Source of the DNA: Flavobacteriales bacterium
Lineage (GTDB): Bacteria; Bacteroidota; Bacteroidia; Flavobacteriales_F; PHOS-HE28
Assembly (NCBI GenBank): GCA_016715995.1
Contig: JADJXF010000011.1
Location: 186,001 to 250,000, forward strand
DNA: 64,000 nucleotides
Reading direction: 5' to 3'
How positions within the stretch are numbered: position 1 is the first letter of the stretch; each line of letters starts with the position of its first letter. The position numbers were made by a program, and so were the translations under genes. Below the pieces are notes generated by a model. That model made no database searches. It had not been told where the DNA came from and saw nothing but the letters and a program-made list of their open reading frames with translations. Below, one piece after another: positions 27,645 to 35,338 of the stretch.

Positions 27645-28901
27645 ATGGAACCACTTACAAAGAAGATAATCGAGGAGTATGCAATGAAGGCCATCATGAG
27701 TGGGAAGGGCTTTATGTTGCCGAAGTGGATGCTAGCGCTTTTCTTCGACCGGAACATCGAGTGGCAGACCTATCTGGAAGGTTGCGCTCAAATGCGAAAG
27801 GCAGGGCTTCATCCTGGGAACGTGGCGGATGTCATCCGTGATCTGGAGTTCGTGCTGAATGATGGAGGCTCACCCCAGGGTCTGGGGTGTATCGCTGAGC
27901 GTTACGACTTGCAGAACCTCTCTATTGCAGACGAGGCGGCTGTAGTGACGCGGATTCGGAGCAAGGCCGTCAATATGGAGGAACGATGCTGGCATCCAGC
28001 AGCGGGGCCGACAACGTGTGCCATGAAGAACGGGCGACCGGATATCATTAACGCGCACTCTCTGCAGAATGCGAAGGTCTTCAACCTAATCGGCGACAGA
28101 GGGAATGTCGTGTGGATGAACAAGGCAACCGGTGAACTCGATGGCACGATAGAGGGCCGTAGCAGAGCATCCACCTTCAGGGGCATGTGCAAGACCCATG
28201 ATGCCGTGTTTAACCCCATTGAAGTGGAGGAGTTCACGGGCACGGATCAGCAGTACTTCCTGTTCGCGTATCGGGCCTATCTGTACTCCATGCATGTGAA
28301 GCGTGAGATGCGTCACCAGCGCGATTTTGGCCCGGAATGGGAGTCAGATGAGGATCAGACCAAGGCCATCTTTGATAAGGCACTCCTGGCCAAACAATGG
28401 GACGTCGTTGAAACGCAGGCGTTCAGGCTCCCGAGGAAGTATCCTGTGGCCGCAACTGGAAAATTCTACCTCGAGCGCGATTTCTTGGAGAACCGTCTCG
28501 TACTTGGACATGACCGTAGGGAGTTTGTTTATGCCACGCTGCTACCAAGGGATAGTGAGACATGGTTCCTGTTCAGCTATCTCACGCAGGACCATGCGCT
28601 ATATCGACCAATCGGCGAGCAGATGCGGTCTCGGGGCTCATTGACCAAGGACATTTCGGCCATGCTGGCCTCCCATGTTGAGAACATGTATTTCAATCCG
28701 ACCTACTTCGAACAGTTCATTCGGCCACTAGCGGACAGGATAAAGGCGGCCAAAGAGGAAGTCAACGGGAATGGGTTGACCATTTACGGTGGGCCGGATC
28801 AGCAACCTCTAGAGGTGTCCTGGACAAGAGAAGATTATTTGCTGAACCCGTTCGACATCCAGTTGTTCCATGACCAACCCAAGGGCGCAGTGACACCCTG
28901 A
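27645..28901 (+). CDS. Cys/His-rich protein of unknown function in the accessory island
   Basis: The 418-residue product starts at the ATG after a low-quality in-frame lead. The middle holds a likely metal site: C115-x-H117, C125, then AHSLQNAKVFNLIGDRGNV (His138), and FRGMCKTHDAVFNPIE (Cys182, His185), followed by helical LFAYRAYLYSMHVKREM. This layout (paired Cys, a (S/A)HS-x-Q motif, then F-x-G-x-C-x-x-HD) recurs, to my recollection, in uncharacterised bacterial proteins often found in variable regions; I cannot name a Pfam family. The pattern could be an HNH-like or treble-clef nuclease, but no certain catalytic His is seen. Codon use is less GC-rich than the flanks. It precedes the RT by 670 bases in the same direction. 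Confidence 0.72.
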   Translation: MEPLTKKIIEEYAMKAIMSGKGFMLPKWMLALFFDRNIEWQTYLEGCAQMRKAGLHPGNVADVIRDLEFVLNDGGSPQGLGCIAERYDLQNLSIADEAAVVTRIRSKAVNMEERCWHPAAGPTTCAMKNGRPDIINAHSLQNAKVFNLIGDRGNVVWMNKATGELDGTIEGRSRASTFRGMCKTHDAVFNPIEVEEFTGTDQQYFLFAYRAYLYSMHVKREMRHQRDFGPEWESDEDQTKAIFDKALLAKQWDVVETQAFRLPRKYPVAATGKFYLERDFLENRLVLGHDRREFVYATLLPRDSETWFLFSYLTQDHALYRPIGEQMRSRGSLTKDISAMLASHVENMYFNPTYFEQFIRPLADRIKAAKEEVNGNGLTIYGGPDQQPLEVSWTREDYLLNPFDIQLFHDQPKGAVTP

Positions 28902-28920
28902 GCACTCGCGTTGAGTGCTC
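28900..28920 (+). terminator. Hairpin after the Cys/His-rich gene
   Basis: GAGCACTC (28900-28907), loop GCGTT, GAGTGCTC (28913-28920): a perfect 8-bp stem at the stop codon. No T-run follows. Confidence 0.45.
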
Positions 28921-29037
28921 GTGCCGGCAAATCCGGGCTCGATCCAACAATCCGTTCACAACCTGTCGCTCAAGCATCTATGCGGCTGATCAGTTTTCAA
29001 CGATCAGCGGTCTAACGCTTACGGTAGCGATCTTTAC

Positions 29038-29159
29038 CGCGCAGGGGTCAGCCGTTGTCCTTCGGATGGCGGGTGACGATTGCGATGGAGGATGTCGCTC
29101 AGTGGATGGTCAAGGTCATCTTGGTCATTCGGGTGATATGCTCACTGCTCTGCGCCCTT
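29038..29159 (+). repeat. 122-bp direct repeat, copy 1
   Basis: Matches 29387-29508 at 120 of 122 positions; differences are C at 29059 (A in copy 2) and T at 29093 (G in copy 2). Lies 349 bases upstream of copy 2. Confidence 0.95.
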
Positions 29160-29386
29160 GACCTCGCAGTGGCTGGCCGGCACAAGTGTTCGACCACGGA
29201 GGACCCAGGGTTTTATAAAGCGCAGGGCGGGCCGCACGCCGCAACTTCGACCGAAAGTTGCGCGGTAATGAAAAAACCTCATCTTTCGTGAGGGTGACAA
29301 TAACCGCCGCAACCCAGGAAGAAATGAAAGCGAAAAAACCGCAACCGGCGCGACCGGTCACGGGTGCCAATGCATCCCAAGCTGTG

Positions 29387-29508
29387 CGCGCAGGGGTCAG
29401 CCGTTGTACTTCGGATGGCGGGTGACGATTGCGATGGAGGAGGTCGCTCAGTGGATGGTCAAGGTCATCTTGGTCATTCGGGTGATATGCTCACTGCTCT
29501 GCGCCCTT
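29387..29508 (+). repeat. 122-bp direct repeat, copy 2, next to the RT gene
   Basis: Second copy of the repeat, ending 63 bases before the RT start. A shorter stem-loop-like GTGA/TCAC pair and GCGA/TCGC pair recur in both copies. Confidence 0.95.
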
Positions 29509-29571
29509 AGTACTGCAGCGCCGGCTGGATTGTCGATGAGCACAATTCGGATACTGCAAAAAACAAGATGA

Positions 29572-30855
29572 ATGGGACGTCCCAGTCTTCTACAGGAGAT
29601 ATCCGAGCTGACCTACCTCAAAGAGGCTTGGAGCAAGCTCAACAAGGCGAACGAGAAGTCGCGCGGCCTTTCATACGAAACAATAAAGCACTTCGGGGAC
29701 CAGCTTGATGCCAACATCAAGCAGATTAGTAAGGAACTCCGGGACGGAACCTACAAGTTTCAGAAACCCCGTGGCGTTCTGATTAAGAAGGCTGACAAAA
29801 GAGACGATCGTCCGCTACGCGTGCAAGATGTTCGAGATCGCGTGGTGGCTAAGGCAATAAGCCTTCGCTTGGACAAGGAACTGACCCCTAAGTTCAAGCT
29901 GAACAATCCCTGCAGTTTCGCATACCGAGAGAATCGCGGTGTACAGCAAGCGATTGTACGGATGGTCGACCTGTACAAGAATGGAAGAGCAATAATACTT
30001 GAGGCGGATATCGAGAAGTTCTTCGACAAAGTCGATCGCCCGAAACTCCTCCGTGATCTAGCCACCGAACTGCCTGACTCAAGTTTGAGCGGGTTGATCG
30101 AATCTGCCCTAAATCAAGAAGTGGGCAACTTGGATGAGTTTGCCCCGGAGAGCCATCACTACTTCAATGCGTCAATGGACGGTATCCCACAAGGCAACAG
30201 CCTTTCACCACTGCTATCGAATGTGTGTCTAGCACAGTTCGACCAGAGGATGCAGGACGAGGGTCTTGGTTTGGTTCGTTATGCTGATGACTTCATTGTC
30301 ATGTGTAAGAACCGAAAGGAAGCCGAACGCGCTTTCGTGATCGCCAAGGAAGAAATCGAGGACGGGCTTGATCTGAGAATCTACCCCATGCATGACCCCA
30401 GTCTTGACCAGAAAAAGTTCAGTCAAATTGTGGACCCAAGGCGCCAACCATTTCATTTCCTCTCAATCGGCTTTAGCGGTCACGAGTTGTGGGTGCACGA
30501 AAAGAAGATTGTAGCCCTCAAGGGGAAACTCAGGGACGCACTGCAAGTGACCGAGGAGGCAACGCTCCTAAAGAACTTCATGAGGGTCAAGAACATACTT
30601 GAAGGCTGGCTCGCCTCATTCAAGTTTGTGCCCGTGGAAAAGCGGGCCAAGGACATCGATGATTTTTTGAATGTTCACCTGTGCACTTTCATGAGGAAAT
30701 CGGGCATGCCCATTCGTTCTTCGCACACACCGACCATTCGGTTTGATGGTAAGGACGTAGAGAGCCTTACCCCGCCTCAGCGACGCGCTACCGGCATCAG
30801 AACATGCACTGCGTTCCTGAAGACAATAAAGGATCGTGGTATTGTCGAAGTGTAA
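29572..30855 (+). CDS. Reverse transcriptase, group II-like or unclassified (candidate defence RT)
   Basis: The 427-residue protein has the RT palm: RPLRVQDVRDRVVAKAISLRL (RT2-like), FAYRENRGVQQAI, LEADIEKFFDKVD (catalytic Asp146), GIPQGNSLSPLLSN (204-217, with GN where group II introns have GG) and VRYADDFIVMC (YADD, Asp239/Asp240). The part after FLSIGF resembles a thumb (LEGWLASFKF...IDDFLNVHL). There is no HNH endonuclease domain. The stop is 3 bases from the convergent CoiA-like gene, so no group II intron domain V/VI can follow. The retron NAxxH and VTG motifs are missing. Together with the repeats upstream this points to a chromosomal RT outside introns and retrons; an antiviral role is inference. 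Confidence 0.9.
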   Translation: MGRPSLLQEISELTYLKEAWSKLNKANEKSRGLSYETIKHFGDQLDANIKQISKELRDGTYKFQKPRGVLIKKADKRDDRPLRVQDVRDRVVAKAISLRLDKELTPKFKLNNPCSFAYRENRGVQQAIVRMVDLYKNGRAIILEADIEKFFDKVDRPKLLRDLATELPDSSLSGLIESALNQEVGNLDEFAPESHHYFNASMDGIPQGNSLSPLLSNVCLAQFDQRMQDEGLGLVRYADDFIVMCKNRKEAERAFVIAKEEIEDGLDLRIYPMHDPSLDQKKFSQIVDPRRQPFHFLSIGFSGHELWVHEKKIVALKGKLRDALQVTEEATLLKNFMRVKNILEGWLASFKFVPVEKRAKDIDDFLNVHLCTFMRKSGMPIRSSHTPTIRFDGKDVESLTPPQRRATGIRTCTAFLKTIKDRGIVEV

Positions 30856-30858
30856 GCT

Positions 30859-32142
30859 TCATCGCAGCAACACCTTCACTCGGTTGATTTCAGCGTTTAA
30901 CTCCGCTTCTTGACCCTTGAGTTTTCCCCAAGATTTCCGGCAAGGGTCACAGAATGGGACATCACGGCTTACCATGGCTGACTCGCCACATTCCAAACAG
31001 TGCTTCCCCTCTTTGTCGAACTCGTTATTACTTCGTCGCTTCTCGTAACAGCGTCGACAGAATGTGTGTTTCTCTTCCCTTGGGACTGAAGCGCCACAAT
31101 CGATGCACTGCCATGGACCTTCAGGGCGAGTCAGCGCGGCCTTTGCCTTGTTCAATAGCCGAAGGAACCTCTGGATGTCCCTGCGACCTGTGGTGAATGA
31201 ACATGGTTCACAGTAGTAGCCGATCCGCATCTCCTTCACCCCCTTGATAGGTGCATATCTCACGCACCGATAGGCACTAGGATGGAAGGGCCCTTGGAAG
31301 GGTTCATTGCACCCCGTACAAAAGTGCGTTGGCAGGGTCTGTCCTAGAACGCGATTCCTCGCTTGCGTGATGGAAGCCCCCTCTTTTAGTGCAAGTTGGA
31401 GCTCCTCCGGTGTGAAGTATTCAGGAGTGCCAGGACGGGCGAGTCGATCAATGCCCGCATTTACCCACGCGAGTTTGCTTACGGCACCACAGGAGGTGCA
31501 TGCCACCTCTTCGATGCGCATAATCCTTTCCTTCTGGAACCCATGGCAATCTGGACAGCGTTTTGTGATGCACTGGTCGACGTAATCAGGCGCTAGTACA
31601 GCCTCTTCGGTTCTTTTCAAATCATTCTCGTCAGTGATATCAAAACGAACCAAGGCAATGTTGTTCTTGCGGTAAAAGAGATTCACCCCGGGCTCCGGTT
31701 CATGCGTGAATACAACTTCAATAGCCACCAGAGTTCTGCCCTGCCCATCCACTAAGCCCACATCTGCACGAGCAGTGACCATGTTATGCTCCAGAACAAC
31801 CCTTTGCGCCTTGCTTACCAAGTTGCGCGTGTGTTGCGTACGACAATACGAACACTGCCACCGCACTGGCACTTCGATACCGTTCTCCAATGCGTGTACA
31901 AGCCGATTATAGAGCAACATCTGAAATGCACTGTGAAGGATACTCTCTGCCGAACAAGGTGGATGCCCTGGCTGATGAGCAAAGTGAGGTCGCTTGAATC
32001 CCTTCTTAGCGACCCAACTCCGTCGACTTATCAATCGCTCATTACAAGTCGGACAGGTGTATCGCCCACCCTTTTCTGCCTCGACGGCATTGACCTTATG
32101 GCCATGCTCATCCCAAGCCAGGGTATTGAGCATTTTGCGCAT
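30859..32142 (-). CDS. CoiA-like protein with PD-(D/E)XK-type core and multiple zinc knuckles
   Basis: The 427-residue protein opens with a CoiA-like segment: YTCPTCNERL (C30, C33), KRPHFAH (H53, H56), C63-SAES-ILH, then WQCSYC (C97, C100) and RADVGLVDGQGRTLVAIEVVFTH, where Asp127 and Glu142 fit the D...ExV catalytic core of PD-(D/E)XK nucleases (the Lys is replaced by Val, as in some CoiA members). The C-terminal 230 residues carry four further CxxC pairs (196/199, 215/218; 275/278, 311/314; 346/349, 362/365; 382/385, 398/401), that is, a chain of zinc ribbons. CoiA is linked to natural competence in Firmicutes. Here it faces the RT tail to tail. Composition is low in GC like the RT. Confidence 0.78.
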   Translation of the reverse strand: MRKMLNTLAWDEHGHKVNAVEAEKGGRYTCPTCNERLISRRSWVAKKGFKRPHFAHQPGHPPCSAESILHSAFQMLLYNRLVHALENGIEVPVRWQCSYCRTQHTRNLVSKAQRVVLEHNMVTARADVGLVDGQGRTLVAIEVVFTHEPEPGVNLFYRKNNIALVRFDITDENDLKRTEEAVLAPDYVDQCITKRCPDCHGFQKERIMRIEEVACTSCGAVSKLAWVNAGIDRLARPGTPEYFTPEELQLALKEGASITQARNRVLGQTLPTHFCTGCNEPFQGPFHPSAYRCVRYAPIKGVKEMRIGYYCEPCSFTTGRRDIQRFLRLLNKAKAALTRPEGPWQCIDCGASVPREEKHTFCRRCYEKRRSNNEFDKEGKHCLECGESAMVSRDVPFCDPCRKSWGKLKGQEAELNAEINRVKVLLR

Positions 32143-32213
32143 AGCAGTGATGTAGGAGCTTCGGCCCTGACAACCTCTATGCCGGATTTAAACCTCTGCA
32201 GGCTCTCGACCGC

Positions 32214-32241
32214 TGCAGGGTCTCCGCCTCGGGACCCTGCA
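32214..32241. repeat. 9-bp inverted repeat between island and flank
   Basis: TGCAGGGTC (32214-32222), 10-base loop, GACCCTGCA (32233-32241), between the CoiA-like gene and the next leftward gene. No T-tract, so its role is unknown. Confidence 0.4.
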
Positions 32242-32272
32242 CTCATCGCTTGGAAGAAGCATCACTGCGACC

Positions 32273-32923
32273 TCAAGCCGCCCGCTGCTTCCGCTCCACT
32301 TCTGCGGCCTGGTCAGCGAGCTCAATGCGTTGCTGCAACGATAGGCCCTGGAAGGGGGAGCGCAATCCCTCCAAGGGTGTGCCCGGTTCCACCATGGTGT
32401 TTATGGGTACGTAGCTGCGCACGTGTACGATGTCGGTGGTGGTGTCCCACTCACCAAGGCCCAGGCCCTGGTACATGCCCACGCTCACGTTCCAATGGTG
32501 CTCGCCTTGCGGCGTCTCCACCTGCATCTCGAAGAAGGGATTGTCCAGGAAGAAGGATTGCGCGCGTTCCTTCGGCGCGGCCGTGGGATCGAAGCGCTGG
32601 GCATACGCCTCCAGCGCCTGTGCGCTGATGTGGTAGGCCAGTCCGCTGGCACCGGTCCAGACGGCGGCGGTGTGGCCATCGGCATCTTTGAACCAGAGCA
32701 GGGTATGCACCCTCACGGCGCGCGCGCTGTAATGCAGCAGGATGAGCCAGTCGTGCTTCCTGGGCGAGCGCCAGGGCACCATGTGCGTGATCATCTTGCT
32801 GCCGTTGCGCTCCAGCTCGGCACGCAGGCGGCGAAGCGGTGCGTCCAGTTGCTTGCGCAGGGCCGGGAAATCCTTGCGCGCATCGGCGAGCAGCGCGGGA
32901 ATGGTGAGGCTGGGCGTGGGCAT
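32273..32923 (-). CDS. Conserved-looking protein of unknown function
   Basis: The 216-residue protein has no signal peptide, a helical N-terminus (ALLADARKDFPALRKQLDAPLRRLRAELERNGS), a beta-rich middle with WLILLHYSARAVRVHTLLWF and WNVSVGMYQGLGLGEWD, and a charged C-terminal helix. No family was recognised. It lies 12 bases after the coiled-coil gene and shares its direction, so the two and the FN3-like gene upstream are probably one unit. Confidence 0.65.
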   Translation of the reverse strand: MPTPSLTIPALLADARKDFPALRKQLDAPLRRLRAELERNGSKMITHMVPWRSPRKHDWLILLHYSARAVRVHTLLWFKDADGHTAAVWTGASGLAYHISAQALEAYAQRFDPTAAPKERAQSFFLDNPFFEMQVETPQGEHHWNVSVGMYQGLGLGEWDTTTDIVHVRSYVPINTMVEPGTPLEGLRSPFQGLSLQQRIELADQAAEVERKQRAA

Positions 32924-32935
32924 GGTCGCTGGTAT

Positions 32936-33304
32936 TTAGGCGGCTTGCGAGTTGCCGTGTCCGGCTGCGCGGTCGATGCCCTTGCGCAGGTCCTCCACCT
33001 CGTCCAGCAAGCTCTGGTTCACCTGGATGGTGCGGGAAACGCGGTTGTCCAATTTGGCCTTGGCCTTGTGCAGCTCGTTCAGCTCATCGCGCATGGCGAG
33101 GAAGTCCTTCTGTTCCACGGTGAGCGGCTCGCCGGCGTTCACCTGGCGGAGCAATTGCTCGTTCTCCTCGCGCAATCGGGCCACCTCGGCCTTCAGTTCT
33201 TTGGCCATCAAGGCGAGCCAATAAGCACGTTCGTACCAGGTCTCATCCTGCTCCAAAACATGCAGTTCGATGCGGGGAGGATTGAGGAATCTGAAGAGGC
33301 TCAT
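32936..33304 (-). CDS. Small coiled-coil protein
   Basis: The 122-residue product starts MSLFRFLNPPRIELHV; residues 35-115 form a long heptad-type helix (LALMAKELKAEVARLREENEQLLRQV, LAMRDELNELHKAKAKLDNRVSRTI). No further domain is visible. It begins 11 bases after the stop of the FN3-like gene. A long in-frame extension upstream belongs to the broken neighbour and was not used. Confidence 0.65.
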   Translation of the reverse strand: MSLFRFLNPPRIELHVLEQDETWYERAYWLALMAKELKAEVARLREENEQLLRQVNAGEPLTVEQKDFLAMRDELNELHKAKAKLDNRVSRTIQVNQSLLDEVEDLRKGIDRAAGHGNSQAA

Positions 33305-33315
33305 GGTGAAGGGTG

Positions 33316-33934
33316 TTAGGCGGCTCTGGCATAGAGGGCTTCCGCATAGGGGCTTTGCGCCTTGGTGCCCACCGCGCAGATCCTGAACTTGTGGAATTGA
33401 TCGGAAGGGCGTCCCTCCACCACAAGCTTCGGGCGACTGGTGAGCTCGACACGCTGCCATTCCTTCCCGCCAGCGGCAGTGGTCACCTCCTCCTCCACCT
33501 GGTAGATCAATGCCCCCGGCACGCGTTCCCACTTCACGACCAAGGCGGGAGGGATATGGTGTGGATCGCACGCGCGCGGACTTGGGCGCTTGCAGCGACG
33601 AGATGGGTTCGGGCGTTTTCGTGCACTCGAAGCCCGCCGCCATGATCTTCTGCGGATCGCCGGCACTTACGCTGTTCACATAGCTGGCGAGCCGGGTGAT
33701 CATGTGCGAGATGGTGCGTTCGGCGGTGTTCCTCCGGTGAAGGGCCATGCGGCCACGGTCGAATGCATCGATGTTCGCTTGCCGCAGTTCCGCAAGCGCT
33801 TGATCGAACTCGGCCATGCTGGGTGAAGGGTCGGGGAAGAGCGGGTTCCCGCTCATGCAACCGTGGATGATGGCCGCACGCCGCTGCTTGTCAGTAGCGT
33901 TCAATCCACGTAATCCGGCCTTTGCCTTGCTCAT
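33316..33934 (-). pseudogene. Fibronectin type III-like protein, frameshifted in a CG-repeat
   Basis: The N-terminal helical part (MSKAKAGLRGLNATDKQRRA, PSMAEFDQALAELRQANIDAFD, ASYVNSVSAGDPQKIMAAGFE) ends at ISSLQAPKSAR. The FN3 part continues in another frame (CDPHHIPPALVVKWERVPGALIYQVEEEVT...SDQFHKFRICAVGTKAQSPYAEALYARAA). The break is in a (CG)n run near 33569-33579. A protein of about 205 residues would result from one base change. The layout (helical head, then one FN3 unit) is common in small Bacteroidota proteins of unknown role. Confidence 0.75.
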
Positions 33935-34439
33935 GTTCCTGGTGCTTTGGCGGCCTGCTACGCTATGCCCCGGCGCAGGGTTGCATGTGCAGGATCAGGA
34001 CGGGCAGATGCACGTCCGGAAAGAGCGTCCGCACGGGACCGCGCCGCAACTGCCCAAGAGTGATGAGCGGATGCGCCCGGAGCTGTTGCGAACGCAGCTT
34101 CTCCTTGGGCAAGTGCGCATGCCAGGATCGCAGGTGCCCTGCATGCCGATGCCATTGCCAAACCATCTATTGCCTATGCAAGGGTTCCAATGGCAAGTGC
34201 GGGGTCGCGGATCGCCCATGCACTCCCCGGCCATGCACGTGCCCCGGTCAATCGTGCACTTGCGATCCGTCCGATCGCGCCTCCACAGCACGCGATGGCA
34301 TGCGCGCATCCCGAACCTGCATGCGCAATGGGAGGACGTCGGCGGCCCTGTGTGCTTGCATCCGCATGCGTGCGCTGCCCCGCCTTTCCGCATGGCTGGT
34401 GCGGCGACAGCTGCCTATGGCCGCATGTAGCTTCGCAGG
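33935..34439. other. Gene-free stretch with Cys-rich frames and GCATGC motifs
   Basis: 505 bases between the divergent FN3-like and MscS genes. Rightward frames are unusually rich in Cys (CMCRIRTGRCTS, CRCHCQTIYCLCKG) but lack family features, and overlapping frames on the other strand are equally long. GCATGC occurs five times between about 34116 and 34372, with variants such as CCATGCAC. I regard it as noncoding of unusual composition. Confidence 0.45.
34428..34435 (+). promoter_or_regulatory. Promoter-like -7 box for the MscS channel
   Basis: TAGCTTCG lies 4 bases before the ATG at 34440, a spacing that would give a leaderless transcript. Confidence 0.4.
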
Positions 34440-35291
34440 ATGACCGAATTCCTGGAGCTCCTGAGGACTGAACTCGTGGAATGGTACACGGAGTTCGTGC
34501 GCCTGCTGCCCCGGCTGGCGTTCGCCATCCTGTTCTTCATTGGGGCCTACCTCTTCGCCGATCTTGTCCGGCGGCTCCTCCGCAAGCGCCTCGACCGGCG
34601 CAGCGAGGACAACATCCTTTCGGCATTCCTGGCACGCGTCGCGAAAGGGATCGTGCTGTTGATGGCCGTGGGCCTGGTGCTCAAGATCCTCGGACTGGGT
34701 GGCCTGGCCAATGGCATGCTGGCAGGTGCCGGGATCGGTGCGTTCATCGTGGGCTTCGCCTTCAAGGACATCGGCGAGAATTTCCTGGCGGGCATCCTGC
34801 TGGCTTTCAAGCGTCCCTTCAAACCCGGCGATATCGTGGAGATGGATGGATTCAAGGGCAAGGTGGAAGGCATCGCGTTGCGCACCACCCACATGCGCAC
34901 CTCCGATGGTCGCGATGTGTACATCCCCAACTCCACCGTGGTGAAGAACACGGTGATCAATTTCACGGAGGATGGCTTCCTGCGCCATGCCCTGCACGTG
35001 CGCGTGGAGGATCACGGCGATATGGACAAGGCTTCGGCGCTGATGCTGGCCGCTGCCAATGGGAACCCCGGTGTACTGCATGAGCCATGGGCGCCGGTAG
35101 TGGGCGTTGGCGAGGTGGGGCCCGATACCGTGGAGTTGGTGCTGACCTACTGGGTGAATGTGTTCGACCTGGACCATCCCGAGACCCGGATCCGCTACGA
35201 GGTAACGCGCGATGCATTGCGCGATCTGCGGCAAAGCGGGTTCCATGCGCCTGCCACCACGGTGCAAATGCGGGAACCCCTGAACGAATGA
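34440..35291 (+). CDS. MscS-type mechanosensitive ion channel
   Basis: The 283-residue protein has three predicted helices (FVRLLPRLAFAILFFIGAYLFADLV, GIVLLMAVGLVLKILGL, LANGMLAGAGIGAFIVGFAF) and then the MscS pore-lining/beta signature GIGAFIVGFAFKDIGENFLAGILLAFKRPFKPGDIVEM, followed by VEGIALRTTHMRTSDGRDVYIPNSTV. The length fits small MscS members. The family opens under membrane tension and releases solutes in osmotic downshift at the inner membrane. Confidence 0.93.
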   Translation: MTEFLELLRTELVEWYTEFVRLLPRLAFAILFFIGAYLFADLVRRLLRKRLDRRSEDNILSAFLARVAKGIVLLMAVGLVLKILGLGGLANGMLAGAGIGAFIVGFAFKDIGENFLAGILLAFKRPFKPGDIVEMDGFKGKVEGIALRTTHMRTSDGRDVYIPNSTVVKNTVINFTEDGFLRHALHVRVEDHGDMDKASALMLAAANGNPGVLHEPWAPVVGVGEVGPDTVELVLTYWVNVFDLDHPETRIRYEVTRDALRDLRQSGFHAPATTVQMREPLNE

Positions 35292-35338
35292 GGCTTGGCC
35301 GCGTCGCTATCGGGTTGGCGCAGCGATTCTTCTAATCG

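Larger units (their letters stand above)
28902..29571 (+). ncRNA. Candidate noncoding RNA region upstream of the reverse transcriptase
   Basis: 670 bases without a convincing gene. It contains hairpins at 28985-29008 (GCTGATC/GATCAGC with an inner GTT/AAC), 29240-29262 (CGCAACTT/AAGTTGCG) and 29277-29293 (CCTCA/TGAGG, enclosed by GCGGT 29262-29266 and ACCGC 29303-29307), and two copies of a 122-bp repeat. Retrons and several defence-associated RTs keep their template RNA in just this position. A 78-codon frame (29055-29291, TTG start) crosses it but shows no protein-like features. The call as an RNA gene is inference. Confidence 0.4.

Noticed and set aside
29055..29291. 78-codon ORF across the first 122-bp repeat
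   Set aside because: It needs a TTG start, has no protein-like pattern, and the repeated half is not continued in frame in the second copy; treated as noncoding.
29038..29508. Diversity-generating retroelement (template and variable repeat beside an RT)
   Set aside because: Two repeats beside an RT fit the layout, but only one of the two mismatches falls at an adenine of the RT-proximal copy, most adenines are unchanged, and the other copy is not at the 3' end of a C-type lectin or other target gene.
29160..30855. Retron with msr/msd upstream of its RT
   Set aside because: The RT lacks the NAxxH and VTG motifs, and the spacer hairpins do not show the inverted a1/a2 ends of a retron RNA.
29384..30858. 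Group II intron starting at GTGCG (29384)
   Set aside because: The RT ORF ends 3 bases before a convergent gene, so domains V and VI have no space, and no HNH or domain V sequence was seen.
33922..34443. 173-residue Cys-rich protein
   Set aside because: No signal peptide, promoter or family features, and equally long frames on the opposite strand; composition alone explains it.
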